A program made the translations under genes and the position numbers. The notes under the pieces are model-generated. The model saw nothing but the letters and a program-made list of their open reading frames with translations. It was not told where the DNA came from and searched no databases. From contig CAJPFG010000005.1 of NCBI GenBank assembly GCA_905339235.1, forward strand, positions 1 to 64,000: DNA of 64,000 bases. The letters run 5' to 3'. This document shows positions 37,322 to 46,699 of this stretch, piece after piece; within the stretch, counting starts at the first letter, position 1, and every line of letters starts with the position of its first letter. The stretch is from Phycisphaerales bacterium (lineage in GTDB: Bacteria; Planctomycetota; Phycisphaerae; Phycisphaerales; UBA1924).

Positions 37322-37730
37322 GCAGCGATCGTGAGCGCTCACCGAGAATTCCGGGCAACCTCGCCGCGACAGGTGCGTAGAGCAGAGCGTCCGCGTTGTC
37401 CAGATGAGCGCGGGCCGGCACGGTTCGTGCTGAAGGTGGTTCCGGCGAAGAGAGTGTGATCACGGGCGCGGCGCGGGCCGCGGGGCTGTTCCCGGCGCGT
37501 TGTTCCGGCGGGGCCGCGATCGTCCGCGCCCGATTGAGGTGAGTCGAGGAGGATGGGAGAGGAGGGGCCCGGGGACTCGAGAGGGGACCCGGGTTCATTC
37601 TCGCACGGCGTCCTCGGGGGAATACTCCCATGACTCCGGGGGCGCTTGAACTCATCGAGCGCCGGGCATCGACAGGGAATTCCGGGACTTCGCGAGGCCG
37701 CGCCGCCGGGCGTGGGATACGTTTCGCCGC
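37322..37730. other. Intergenic region, no gene recognised
   Basis: 409 bases between the subtilase and the class IV aminotransferase gene. Two CCCGGG palindromes occur at about 37570-37592, but there is no T run, no ribosome-binding site with a plausible frame and no RNA gene that I can see. Confidence 0.5.
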
Positions 37731-38741
37731 ATGGCAACCGTGTTCCTCAACGGCGCGTTCGTCGAGCGTCACGACGCAAGGGTGTCCGCGTTCGATGCCG
37801 GCCTGCAGCACGGCGTGGGCCTGTTCGAGACCATGCTCGGCGTGCGCGACGGAGAGCGAGTGCGGGTGCTCCACCTGGCCGAGCACCTGTCGCGCCTGAG
37901 CGCATCCGCGCGGGACCTGGGCCTTTCCGATTCACTCCGGCTTGGTGCCCTTACCGAGGCGGTTCAGCGCACCGCTGACCGCGAGGCCGCGTCGGCCCCG
38001 CAGGTTCCCAGGCTGCGCCTGCGGCTGACGATCACCGGCGGCGACCTGAATCTGCTGGGCCGGACCGGCGGCGGTGAGCCCCGCGCCCAGCAACCCACGC
38101 TGATGATCGTGGGCCAGCCAGCGACCGAGTATCCGCGGGAGATGTTCGATCAGGGCGTGCTGGTCACCCTCGCCGATCTGCGCGTGAGCCCGTTCGAATC
38201 GACCCAGGGGCACAAGACCCTGAACTACTGGACGCGGCTCCGGGAACTCCAGGGCGCCGCCGCGAAGCGCGCAGGTGAAGCGCTGGTCTTCGGCGTGACC
38301 AACCATCTGGTGGGCGGGTGCGTGAGCAACGTCTTCGTCGTCAAGGCGGGAGCGCTGATCACCCCCATCGCCCGCGGCGAAGAACAGGAGGTCGCGGCCG
38401 AGGTCGATGCCGCGCGTGCCGGCGCCGAGAGTTCCGCCGAAGTCGTGCCCACGCACGGTTCGGTGCGGGGCGTTCTCCCCAGCCCGGTGCTGCCGGGAAT
38501 CGTGCGACGGTGGGTGATGGACTGGGCCCTTGCGGAAAGCGTGGCCTGCCGCCGTCGCATGCTCACACTCGAGGACGTGCTCGGCGCAGAGGAGATGTTC
38601 CTCACCAACTCCTCTTGGGGTGTGCTACCGGTCACTCGTGTGGAAGCCGAGCGCATCGGCATCGGCGCTCCGGGCCAGATCACGAAGAATCTGCTCTCGG
38701 GATGGACGCGGCTGATCCAACCCGCCGGCGAGCGCGAATAA
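37731..38741 (+). CDS. Class IV PLP aminotransferase (aminodeoxychorismate lyase / D-amino acid aminotransferase-like)
   Basis: A 336-residue fold-type IV enzyme. The N-terminal block VFLNGAFVERHDARVSAFDA, then LQHGVGLFETM, and the PLP-lysine region HKTLNYWTRL (Lys about 164) fit PabC/DAAT-like proteins. The later TNHLVGGCVSNVFVVK and the LTNSSWGVLPV segment near the C-terminus are family features. The fold-type IV branch cannot be fixed further by eye: it could make p-aminobenzoate (folate) or be a D-amino acid transaminase. An insertion of about 40 residues (RGEEQEVAAEVDAARAGAES) precedes the conserved C-terminal third. It differs clearly from ilvE at 5102. Confidence 0.8.
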   Translation: MATVFLNGAFVERHDARVSAFDAGLQHGVGLFETMLGVRDGERVRVLHLAEHLSRLSASARDLGLSDSLRLGALTEAVQRTADREAASAPQVPRLRLRLTITGGDLNLLGRTGGGEPRAQQPTLMIVGQPATEYPREMFDQGVLVTLADLRVSPFESTQGHKTLNYWTRLRELQGAAAKRAGEALVFGVTNHLVGGCVSNVFVVKAGALITPIARGEEQEVAAEVDAARAGAESSAEVVPTHGSVRGVLPSPVLPGIVRRWVMDWALAESVACRRRMLTLEDVLGAEEMFLTNSSWGVLPVTRVEAERIGIGAPGQITKNLLSGWTRLIQPAGERE

Positions 38742-38765
38742 TCCAGTCGGGCCGGCTCTACCGGA

Positions 38766-39995
38766 GTGGCGATCATGCAGACAGACCTTCAACCGGCGGG
38801 CAGTAGCGGCGTGGCGGACGGCGTGGCGAACGGCGTGGCGAACAAGGTCACCGGGCTGTACGAACAGGCCGGCGGTCTGCTGGGAGACGCCGTGCCCTGG
38901 CTGGAAGCCAATCACTTCCTCAACAACACTTTGGCGGCCTGGGCGGTGGCGCTGGTGGCGGTCGCGGCGATCTTCGTCGTGCTGTCATTCGCCCGCGGGA
39001 TTCTGCTCGCGCGGGCGAAGCGACTTCACGCGACCCACAAGACGCTGCTCTGGGATCTGGGGCTGCGCCTGATTCTCAAGACTAGCGTGCTGATCATTGC
39101 CGCCGTGGCCCTGGCCGGCGGGCTCCGGGGGCTGGACCTGCCGGCGGGGGTCGCGCGGGCCGCCGACATCCTCGTGATCGCGTTGCTGGGCGCGCAGGTC
39201 GCGATCTGGGCGACGGTGGTGGCCGATTGGGCGCTGGTGCTGTTCCTGAGCCGGCAGACCAGCACGACGGCGGAGGCGGCCGAGTCCACGCTCCGCGCGT
39301 CGATGGCGGCCGTGCGGTTCCTGGTGCTGTTGGCGGTGTACGCCATGATCGCCCTGATCGCGATGGACAACTTCGGCGTGGACGTGACGGCGCTGATCAC
39401 GGGCATGGGCATCGGCGGCATCGCGGTGGCCCTGGCGTCGCAGAAGATCCTGGGCGACGTGTTCGGTTCGCTCTCGATCACGCTCGACAAGCCCTTCGAA
39501 CTGGGCGATTTCATCATCGTCGGCACCGAGATGGGAACGGTGGAGAACATCGGGATCAAAACGACCCGGCTGCGGGCCCTTTCCGGCGAGCAACTCGTGA
39601 TCTCCAACTCCGACCTGCTCGGCAGCCGCGTCCGGAACTTCAAGCGGATGCAGGAGCGGCGGGTGCTGTTCTCGTTAGGCGTGGTCTACCAGACCCCAAT
39701 CGAGAAAGTCCGGCGAATCCCCGGGCTGATCCGCGAGGCGATCGAGAGCCAGCCCAACACGCGGTTCGATCGCGCACACTTCCAGAAGTTCGGGGCCTCG
39801 TCTCTAGACTTCGAGGCGGTGTATTTCATGAAAGTCCCGGACTACAACGCCTACATGGACACGCAGGAAAAGGTGAATCTGTTCCTGGCGGAGCGATTCC
39901 AGGACCTGGGCGTCGATTTCGCCTATCCGACGCAGACGCTGTACGTGAAGCCGGAGCCCTCCGCCCCGCCCGCGGGGGCGATCGCGCGACAATGA
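38766..39995 (+). CDS. MscS-family mechanosensitive channel
   Basis: A channel protein of 409 residues from a GTG at 38766 (an ATG at 38775 is possible). There are several N-terminal hydrophobic segments, then the MscS pore/beta signature: MGIGGIAVALASQKILGDVF followed by SLSITLDKPFELGDFI, and a C-terminal alpha/beta domain. It should relieve osmotic down-shock. The extreme N-terminus has a small repeat (GVADGVANGVANKV) from a duplicated GGCGTGGCGAAC unit. No operon partner is evident. Confidence 0.9.
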   Translation: MAIMQTDLQPAGSSGVADGVANGVANKVTGLYEQAGGLLGDAVPWLEANHFLNNTLAAWAVALVAVAAIFVVLSFARGILLARAKRLHATHKTLLWDLGLRLILKTSVLIIAAVALAGGLRGLDLPAGVARAADILVIALLGAQVAIWATVVADWALVLFLSRQTSTTAEAAESTLRASMAAVRFLVLLAVYAMIALIAMDNFGVDVTALITGMGIGGIAVALASQKILGDVFGSLSITLDKPFELGDFIIVGTEMGTVENIGIKTTRLRALSGEQLVISNSDLLGSRVRNFKRMQERRVLFSLGVVYQTPIEKVRRIPGLIREAIESQPNTRFDRAHFQKFGASSLDFEAVYFMKVPDYNAYMDTQEKVNLFLAERFQDLGVDFAYPTQTLYVKPEPSAPPAGAIARQ

Positions 39996-40217
39996 CGAGA
40001 ATGAGCAGCAGGACGCAGGCCTGAAACGCCGCCGAAACCGCCAGCCCCAAGCCCAGCGCCGGGCCGACCGACTCGCGGCACCCTCGCGTACGGCGCCGTC
40101 CCGACCAGGCATGAGATGAGCGCCGTCAGCCAGGGCGTAAAGACCAGCATCCAGCCGATATCGCGGCGGCGCCCGAAATGCCCCCAGGTCGTAATCGAAG
40201 TTGGGACACCGGGGCAC
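39975..40217 (-). pseudogene. Degenerate small membrane-protein remnant
   Basis: On the minus strand, in one frame, a GTG at 40217 gives PRCPNFDYDLGAF, reminiscent of the CPxCGYDLRG start of planctomycete proteins. The next frame continues GRRRDIGWMLVFTPWLTALI and SCLVGTAPYARVPR. A third frame continues ESVGPALGLGLAV and then FQACVLLLILVIVARSPP. Two hydrophobic helices are thus split by at least two frameshifts. It overlaps the 3' end of MscS. The composition of one intact frame is non-membrane, so this is a remnant, or a coincidence of GC-rich shadow frames. Confidence 0.35.
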
Positions 40218-40218
40218 C

Positions 40219-40509
40219 CTACCCCTCCGATTCTGAAACTCGCTCCGCGGGATCAATGACCCGCACGTTGCGCCGCCCGTCGAGCGCACCGTTGGGCTCG
40301 CGAGCACCTACGAGAACTCTCCGGATCAGGACGTACAGGAACCCCAGAATCGCGACCATCGCTCCGAGCAGCATCAGGGGAACAAGCACGATCAGCCCGA
40401 GCAGGGTGCCCGCCGCGAGCAACGCGAACGCCCCGAGCCGTGCTCGACGCGATGGGCGGGTCGCGGCCCAGGAAGAAGCCCCTCCCGACCACGAACGGAT
40501 GGTGGACAT
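40219..40509 (-). CDS. Small membrane protein of unknown function
   Basis: A 96-residue protein starting MSTIRSWSGGASSW. The N-terminus is basic (AATRPSRRARLG), followed by two closely spaced hydrophobic segments (ALLAAGTLLGLIVLVPLMLL and VAILGFLYVLIRRVL) and a polar C-terminus. It could form a helical hairpin in the membrane. No family is recognised. It precedes the degenerate remnant at 39975-40217 in the same direction. Confidence 0.5.
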   Translation of the reverse strand: MSTIRSWSGGASSWAATRPSRRARLGAFALLAAGTLLGLIVLVPLMLLGAMVAILGFLYVLIRRVLVGAREPNGALDGRRNVRVIDPAERVSESEG

Positions 40510-40588
40510 CCGGAACACACCCGATTCTACGGTCGAGCCGGCCGCGGGTTCGCGTGTGCGAGGTCCTCCGCCTGACCCCAAAATGCAA

Positions 40589-40617
40589 CCCGCCGAGCGG
40601 GTGTGACGCTCGGCGGG
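40589..40617 (-). terminator. Rho-independent terminator of the PEP-CTERM gene
   Basis: CCCGCCGAGCG (40589-40599) and CGCTCGGCGGG (40607-40617) form a perfect 11-base stem with a 7-base loop. On the minus strand it is followed by TTGCATTTTGG. It lies 36 bases after the stop of the 40654-41352 gene. Confidence 0.75.
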
Positions 40618-40653
40618 AGGAGTGTGTGCGCCAGACCTGGCGGTGGTTTTTCT

Positions 40654-41352
40654 TCAGGCCTTCTCGCGCCGCCGACCGGCGACCAGCAGAACGCCCATTC
40701 CCGCAAGGGCCGCGGCCCCGGGAGCCGGAACCGGAATGATCTGGTCCTGGTAATCGCCGCTGCGGATACCCAGCAGCGCGATCTGGCTCTGGGGTGCATC
40801 GCCGATCGCTCCGAACAGGTTTCCGAGTTGGGTCATCACGCCCGACGAGAGGGGGTTGCCGCTGGTCTTGCGGGCACGGAAGTCGCCCGAGGTCATGCTC
40901 AGCCCGTACCCGGCTTCGGGGACGTTGTTGAAGTCCACGATGATTTCCCACACGGCCAACTGGAAGGCGGTGGCGAGGTCGTTGCTGGTGGTGGTGGTGA
41001 GTTGCGAGCCGTTGGCGAAGATGTACATGTCGCGGATCGCCGAGGCCTTGTCAGCCCCCATGGGAACGTTGTCGGGGAGCAGGCTCAGCGGGACGATGTC
41101 GTACGAGCGGGTGTTGGAGGTGACGTGCTGCGCCAGATCGGTGCAGTAAGTGATCCAGTTGCCGTTGAGTTCGGCCGGGCCGTTGCTGAGGGTGTGCTTG
41201 AGCTGCCCGGCGAAGACGTTCCCGTCGAAATAAGGGGAGTCAACGCGTACGGTGCCGCCCTTCTGCGTGCCCGTGAAGCGGGCATCGATGACGTCGGCGT
41301 TGGCGATACCGGCGAGGGCTGCGGCGGCGAGCACGGCGATTCGGGTCTTCAT
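40654..41352 (-). CDS. PEP-CTERM exported protein, possible thioester-type domain
   Basis: A 232-residue protein with a Sec signal peptide (MKTRIAVLAAAALAGIANA) and a PEP-CTERM-like end (VPAPGAAALAGMGVLLVAGR, then RREKA). AGGAG precedes the ATG. The middle contains a NWITYCTDLAQH segment (Cys about 69) and, later, ATAFQLAVWEII. The pairing of an YC.DL motif with an FQLAVWEI motif recalls Cys-Gln thioester (TED/TQXA) adhesin domains; this is my reading of two short motifs only. Function is otherwise unknown. A terminator follows. Confidence 0.75.
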   Translation of the reverse strand: MKTRIAVLAAAALAGIANADVIDARFTGTQKGGTVRVDSPYFDGNVFAGQLKHTLSNGPAELNGNWITYCTDLAQHVTSNTRSYDIVPLSLLPDNVPMGADKASAIRDMYIFANGSQLTTTTSNDLATAFQLAVWEIIVDFNNVPEAGYGLSMTSGDFRARKTSGNPLSSGVMTQLGNLFGAIGDAPQSQIALLGIRSGDYQDQIIPVPAPGAAALAGMGVLLVAGRRREKA

Positions 41353-41627
41353 CTCTCACTCCTTTTTGCGGTTGTCTCGTGCCGGTCTCTGAAACCGGCC
41401 GGTGACGCGTCGTGCGTCATGGGAAAGGTGCCATGCAAAGGCGCTCGGGGCGAGAAAGAACGCACCGAGACGCGCGCCGAACCGTCGCCTGCGCCGGGGA
41501 TGCGATGTGCGCGGGAGCCCATGGTGTGTTCGCGGACGCGGGGAAAAATGCACGGGGTTCGCGTGTCGTCTTACCGGACGGTTCCCGGCTACGCTGGAGG
41601 CGCTCCAAGCCACGGAAGGTCGTTGCG

Positions 41628-44600
41628 ATGTCCGCCCCCCGCGCCAAACCCGGTGAGTTCGTTCACCTGCACCTGCACACCGAGTACTCGCTGCTGGACG
41701 GCGGGAACCAGGTGGAGAAACTGGTCGCACGGATCGCGGAACTGGGGATGAAGGCCGTCGCGGTCACCGACCACGGCAACTTGTTCGGCGCCGTGGCCGT
41801 CTACCAGGCCTGCAAGGAGAAGGGGATCAAGCCGATCCTCGGCACCGAGGCGTACGTCACCCCGCCCGATAAGCCGCGTCAGGACCGGACCTACAGCGGC
41901 GGGGGGGAGGGCGGGTACCACCTCGTGCTGCTGGCGCAGGATAACGAGGGGTGGAACAACCTCCTCGTGCTGGCGAGCGAGGCCTACCTCACGGGCTTCT
42001 ACTACAAGCCGCGGATCGATCGCGTATTGCTCGAAAAGCACAGCACCGGCCTCATCGCCATCAACGGTCACCTGGGGAGCGAGATCGGCGAGCACCTTCT
42101 GGCGTTCCACCGGAGCGCAGACCGGAAGTTCTGGGAGGCGGCCGTCGAGAGCGCCCGCTGGCACGATCGCGTCTTCAACGCCGACCGCGCGGCCCCGCCG
42201 CGGTTCTACGTCGAGATCCAGCACCACGTCCCGGAGCAGAACGCGATCAACCCGCTGCTGATCCGCCTGGCCCGCGAACTGCAACTGCCGCTGGTGGGCG
42301 ATAACGACGCCCACTTCCTCCGCGAGGAGGATCACGATGCTCACGACACGCTGATCTGCATCAGCACCGCCAAGGGCAAGAACGACGAAGGCCGCATGCG
42401 CTACCCGCGCGACGTCTACGTCAAGTCGCCGCGTGAGATGGAGGAGGTCTTCGCGGCGTACGACCAGGCGGGACGCGAAGCGCTCGACAACACGCTGGCC
42501 ATCGCCGAGCGGTGCAACGTCGAACTGCCGATGGGCAAGAGCAATGCGCCCGCCGTGCAGATCGACGTCCCCGACGCTTCGGAACTCCCCCGGTGGGACG
42601 ATCCCCGGCACGTGGCGGACCCGACGGCGTGGTACGCGGCGTACTGCTCGAAGTTCGAACTCAAGCCCTTCCTGCGGCCGCCGACGCCCGAGCAGATGGC
42701 CGCCTCGAAGCAGGCGTGTGACGCGGCGCTCCGGCTGCTGGCCGAGGCGGGCTTCCGCTGGCGGTACGGCGCCGAGGCCCGCGCCGACGCGAAGGACTCG
42801 GGGGACCTTGCGGAGAAGCGGTCGCGCCTCGCACGCGAACTCAAGATCCTGACCGACAAAGGAATCTCGGCCTACTTCCTGATCGTCTGGGACTTTGTGA
42901 ACTGGGGCCGCCAGCGCGGCATCCCCTCCAACGCCCGCGGCTCGGGCGTGGGAACGATGGTCGGATATGTGCTGGGCCTTTCCAACGCCTGCCCGGTTCA
43001 CTACGGCCTGCTCTTCGAACGCTTCACCGACCCCGACCGCAGCGAATACCCCGATATCGATATCGACCTGTGTCAGGACGGCCGCGCCGAGGTCATCGAC
43101 TACGTGCGCCGCAAGTACGGGCACGTGGCCCAGATCATCACGTTCGGCACGCTCAAGGCACGCGCGGCCATCCGCGACGTCGGGCGCGTGCTCGGCGTCT
43201 CGCTGCAGGACGTGGACAAGATCGCCAAACTCGTCCCCGAACAACTCAACATCACCATCGAAGAGGCCCTCAAGCAGGAGCCCGAACTCAAGCGGCTCCG
43301 CGACACCGATCCCCGCTACCGCCAACTCCTCGACAACGCGATCCAACTCGAAGGGCACACGCGTCACGCGGGCGTCCACGCCGCCGGCGTGATCGTCGCC
43401 ACTCGCCCGCTCCACGAGATCGTACCGCTCTACAAGCAGCCCCAGACCGAGAGCAACGACATCATCACGCAGTGGGACGGCCCGACCTGCGAGAAGATGG
43501 GCCTGCTCAAGATGGATTTTCTCGGCCTTCGCACGCTCAGCGTGGTCGAGCGCGCCATGAAACTCATCCGCGAAGGCCTCTCCGAGGAGGACATCTGGCA
43601 GGCGGTGGGCAGGGCCGCCGAGTTCACCGGACGCGGGCCTCCGGGCTCCGCCCCGCCGTCCCACCCGCTGGACCTGGATCGCCTGACTTTCGACGACCAG
43701 AAAGTCTTCGAACTGTTCCGGCGCGGCGAGACCACCGGTGTTTTCCAGTTTGAGTCCGGCGGAATGCGCCGCCTGCTCATGGAGATGAAGCCCGACCGGC
43801 TCGAAGACCTCATCGCCGCCAACGCGCTCTTCCGGCCGGGGCCGATGGACCTCATCCCCGACTACAACCGCCGCAAGCACGGGACCGAGCCGGTCCCCGC
43901 GGTGCACCCCATCGTGGACGGTTTCACCAGCGAGACCTACGGCGTGATGGTGTATCAGGAACAGGTCATGCAGATCGTGCACGGCCTGGGCGGAATCAAA
44001 CTCCGCGACGCGTACACGCTCATCAAGAACATCTCGAAGAAGAACTTCGCCAAGATCGACAAGGAGCGGCCGAAGTTTGTGGAGGGGGCGCAGAAGCAGG
44101 GGCTGAGCAAGGCCCAGGCGGAGAATCTCTTCGAACTCATCCTGAAGTTCGCGGGTTATGGATTTAATAAGTCACATTCGACCGGCTATGCCATCGTCGC
44201 ATATCATACAGCATATCTAAAAACTTACTTTCCGAATCAGTACATGGCGGCGTTCCTGACCTACGAGAGCCAGGCCGGAAAGGCGAGCGAGTGGACTCCG
44301 TACCTGGAGGACTGCCGTCGCACGCGCTTCACCGATCCGGCGACGGGCCAGCAGGTGAAGGTGGGGGTGGAGGTTCGGCCGCCGGACATCAACCTGTCGC
44401 AGGCCGCGTTTTCGGTGGTGTTCGAGGAGTCGCCGGGGCGCACGGTGCTTCGGGCCCACCAGGGCCATGTGCGGTTCGGCCTCAAGGCCATCAAGGGCGC
44501 GGGCGACAAGGCCGTCGAAGCGGTGATCGCGGAACGCACCGGGCACGGGCCGTTCACGAGCCTGTTCGATTTCTGTGAGCGGATGCCGCCCGGCGTGGTC

Positions 44601-45584
44601 AACAAGGCGATGCTCGAAAGCCTGATCAAGTGCGGGGCCTTCGACGGCCTGCACACCCGCCCGAACCGCGCCGCGATGATCGCCAGCATCGAGCAGGCGC
44701 TGGGGGCCGGCGCGAAGCTCGCGGCCGACAAGGCCGCGGGCCAGGGCGGGCTGTTCCTGGGCGAGACCAAGAGCACGAAGGGCGGAGCCAAACCCGGCGC
44801 TCCCGCGCCGCTGGCGCGGGCCGAAGCCTGGAGCGAGGCCGAGACGCTGCGCCAAGAGAAGGACACGCTGGGTTTTTACCTCAGCAGCCACCCGCTGGAG
44901 CGGTGGCGCGCCTGGGGCCAGACCTTCGCGACCACCACCACCGGCGCCGCCAAGGACCTGCCGCAGGACTCGCGCATCGTCCTCGCCGCCATGGTCCAGT
45001 CCGTCCGCACGATCCTCGTCCGCAACGGCCGCTCCGCGGGCCAGAAGATGGGAATCCTGACCATCGAGGACCTCACCGGCGTGTGCGAGGCCGTCCTCTT
45101 CACCGACGCTTTCTCCAAGTTCAACCACCTCGCGGTCGCCGAACAGGTGGTCTTCGTGCTGGGCCGGCTCGATCACTCACGCGGCGATGCGCAGGTCATC
45201 GTGGACCGGCTCATGCCCATCGACTGCGTCCCGGTCGATGGCGGGCGGCTGCGGCTGTTCGTGGATGAAGTTCGGCTCAACGGCGAGGCCCCGGCCGCGG
45301 TTGACAGGATTGCCGACCTGATCCGCAAGACCGCCGCGCCAGCGGCCCCCGCGCACCCCAAGGACGACGCCCCGACACTCTTCAGCGTCGAGGTTGTGAT
45401 CGGCACCGAAACGCAGGTCGCGGTCCTCGCGGCCGACCCTCGCCTGCGCGTCGCGCTCGAGCCGGCGCTGGTCTCCCAGATCGAATCGACGCTGGGCCCG
45501 GGGATGGTGAAGGTCGCGGGCGTTACCATGGACAAGGCCGAGAAAGAGCGGCCCCGCTGGAAATCGCGCCGGGAAGAGGATTGA
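41628..45584 (+). CDS. dnaE: DNA polymerase III subunit alpha
   Basis: Replicative polymerase of 1318 residues. The ATG at 41628 gives MSAPRAKPGEFVHLHLHTEY, the PHP domain start; an open frame further upstream lacks homology. VTDHGNLFG is the second PHP motif. The C-family catalytic Asp lies in DIDIDLCQDGR (about 477) with a further motif SNARGSGVGTMVGY upstream. The KFAGYGFNKSHS motif occurs at about 842, in an AT-rich patch (44155-44240) unlike the rest of the gene. The OB-fold (about 1120-1200) has QKMGILTIEDLTGVCEAVLF. An insert of ~20 residues (GRAAEFTGRGPPGSAP) interrupts the palm region. No intein is present. Confidence 0.96.
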   Translation: MSAPRAKPGEFVHLHLHTEYSLLDGGNQVEKLVARIAELGMKAVAVTDHGNLFGAVAVYQACKEKGIKPILGTEAYVTPPDKPRQDRTYSGGGEGGYHLVLLAQDNEGWNNLLVLASEAYLTGFYYKPRIDRVLLEKHSTGLIAINGHLGSEIGEHLLAFHRSADRKFWEAAVESARWHDRVFNADRAAPPRFYVEIQHHVPEQNAINPLLIRLARELQLPLVGDNDAHFLREEDHDAHDTLICISTAKGKNDEGRMRYPRDVYVKSPREMEEVFAAYDQAGREALDNTLAIAERCNVELPMGKSNAPAVQIDVPDASELPRWDDPRHVADPTAWYAAYCSKFELKPFLRPPTPEQMAASKQACDAALRLLAEAGFRWRYGAEARADAKDSGDLAEKRSRLARELKILTDKGISAYFLIVWDFVNWGRQRGIPSNARGSGVGTMVGYVLGLSNACPVHYGLLFERFTDPDRSEYPDIDIDLCQDGRAEVIDYVRRKYGHVAQIITFGTLKARAAIRDVGRVLGVSLQDVDKIAKLVPEQLNITIEEALKQEPELKRLRDTDPRYRQLLDNAIQLEGHTRHAGVHAAGVIVATRPLHEIVPLYKQPQTESNDIITQWDGPTCEKMGLLKMDFLGLRTLSVVERAMKLIREGLSEEDIWQAVGRAAEFTGRGPPGSAPPSHPLDLDRLTFDDQKVFELFRRGETTGVFQFESGGMRRLLMEMKPDRLEDLIAANALFRPGPMDLIPDYNRRKHGTEPVPAVHPIVDGFTSETYGVMVYQEQVMQIVHGLGGIKLRDAYTLIKNISKKNFAKIDKERPKFVEGAQKQGLSKAQAENLFELILKFAGYGFNKSHSTGYAIVAYHTAYLKTYFPNQYMAAFLTYESQAGKASEWTPYLEDCRRTRFTDPATGQQVKVGVEVRPPDINLSQAAFSVVFEESPGRTVLRAHQGHVRFGLKAIKGAGDKAVEAVIAERTGHGPFTSLFDFCERMPPGVVNKAMLESLIKCGAFDGLHTRPNRAAMIASIEQALGAGAKLAADKAAGQGGLFLGETKSTKGGAKPGAPAPLARAEAWSEAETLRQEKDTLGFYLSSHPLERWRAWGQTFATTTTGAAKDLPQDSRIVLAAMVQSVRTILVRNGRSAGQKMGILTIEDLTGVCEAVLFTDAFSKFNHLAVAEQVVFVLGRLDHSRGDAQVIVDRLMPIDCVPVDGGRLRLFVDEVRLNGEAPAAVDRIADLIRKTAAPAAPAHPKDDAPTLFSVEVVIGTETQVAVLAADPRLRVALEPALVSQIESTLGPGMVKVAGVTMDKAEKERPRWKSRREED

Positions 45585-45618
45585 TCCTCCGCCGAAGCGC
45601 ACGAAGGAGAACCGTCCG

Positions 45619-46683
45619 ATGGCTCTTTGCCATGTCGCCGCATCGTTCGTCGTGATTCTGGCCGGTGTCGCGCCCGCGCAGCCCCCGCAGGAACAGGTTG
45701 ATCGCGAACGCCTCATGTCGTTCATCCGGGAACTGCCGGCGAAGCGATCGGCGATCGGCAGCGACGAACACCGCGACGGCCTGCGCCGGACCGAACTGCT
45801 CGTGACCGACAAACTCAAGGCCCTGGGACTGGAGCCGCGGCCGCACGAGTTCCGGTGGGCCCTCCCCGTCGGCGCACCCAAAGAAGGCGACGCCCCGTCC
45901 GAGCCACCCAAGACCGCGTGGAACAACATTCTGATTGACCTGCCGGGGACGGACCTGAAGAACGAGGTGATCCTGGTCGGCGCCCACATCGACGCCGCGC
46001 AACGTGCGCCCGGCGCCGACGACAACGGCACGGGCGTCTCCGCGCTTCTCGAACTGGCTCGTGTGCTGAAAGACCAGCCCCGCCGCCGCACGGTTCGCCT
46101 GGCATTCTTCAATCTCGAGGAGGTCGGCCTGGTCGGATCGACGCGGTATGTCGAGAGCCTGCCCAAGGCCGACGCCGGCGGTGAACGGATCGTCGGCATG
46201 GTGAGCCTCGAAATGCTCGGGTATTTCAGCGACGCGCCAGACAGCCAGAAAAGCCCCATCCCCCGGATCGAGGGCACCTTCGAGCCACCGACGGTGGGGG
46301 ATTCCATCGCCGTGGTCGGTATCGCCCGCGATCGGTACTTCAGCCAGAGGCTGATCGCCGAGATGGGCAAGGCGGAGCCCACGCTCAAGATCACGGCGGC
46401 CGACTTTCTGCCCGTCCCGATCCCCGACATGATGCGATCGGACCACCGGCCCTTCGTCATGGCCGGCCTGCCCGCGGTCATGGTGACCGATACCGCCAAC
46501 TTCCGCAATCCCAACTACCACAAAGAGACCGACACGGTGGAAACGCTCGACCCCGTTCGGTACACGCTGGTAGTTCGCGCGATCGCCGGCGCGGTGAACA
46601 CGCTGGCCGACGGCGAGGGTTGGGCTCCAAATCCCGAGCCCAAGCCCGAAGCCCCGTCCGTTCCCAAGCCCGCATCCTCGTGA
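45619..46683 (+). CDS. M28-family zinc aminopeptidase, secreted
   Basis: A 354-residue protein with AAGGAG and a signal peptide (MALCHVAASFVVILAGVAPA). The M28 metal ligands are visible: His/Asp in VGAHIDAAQ, Asp in GADDNGTG, the Glu-Glu pair in FFNLEEVGLVGS, a Glu in VSLEMLGYFS and the late His in NYHKETDT. This fits an aminopeptidase or cyclotransferase-like hydrolase. The substrate is unknown. It follows dnaE by 34 bases. Confidence 0.87.
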   Translation: MALCHVAASFVVILAGVAPAQPPQEQVDRERLMSFIRELPAKRSAIGSDEHRDGLRRTELLVTDKLKALGLEPRPHEFRWALPVGAPKEGDAPSEPPKTAWNNILIDLPGTDLKNEVILVGAHIDAAQRAPGADDNGTGVSALLELARVLKDQPRRRTVRLAFFNLEEVGLVGSTRYVESLPKADAGGERIVGMVSLEMLGYFSDAPDSQKSPIPRIEGTFEPPTVGDSIAVVGIARDRYFSQRLIAEMGKAEPTLKITAADFLPVPIPDMMRSDHRPFVMAGLPAVMVTDTANFRNPNYHKETDTVETLDPVRYTLVVRAIAGAVNTLADGEGWAPNPEPKPEAPSVPKPASS

Positions 46684-46699
46684 TCGATACGCTCGTGGC

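Noticed and set aside
35111-37342. Long minus-strand open frame opposite the subtilase gene
   Set aside because: Antisense to a protein with a clear catalytic triad; repetitive low-complexity content.
37339-37737. Minus-strand frame in the 409-base intergenic region
   Set aside because: Pro/Arg/Ser-rich, no homology I recognise, no ribosome-binding site.
41589-43982. Long minus-strand open frame opposite dnaE
   Set aside because: Antisense to dnaE, of shadow-type composition, with no domain or ribosome-binding site.
44155-44240. An intein or inserted element in dnaE
   Set aside because: The reading frame is uninterrupted and the motif is complete; only the base composition is odd.
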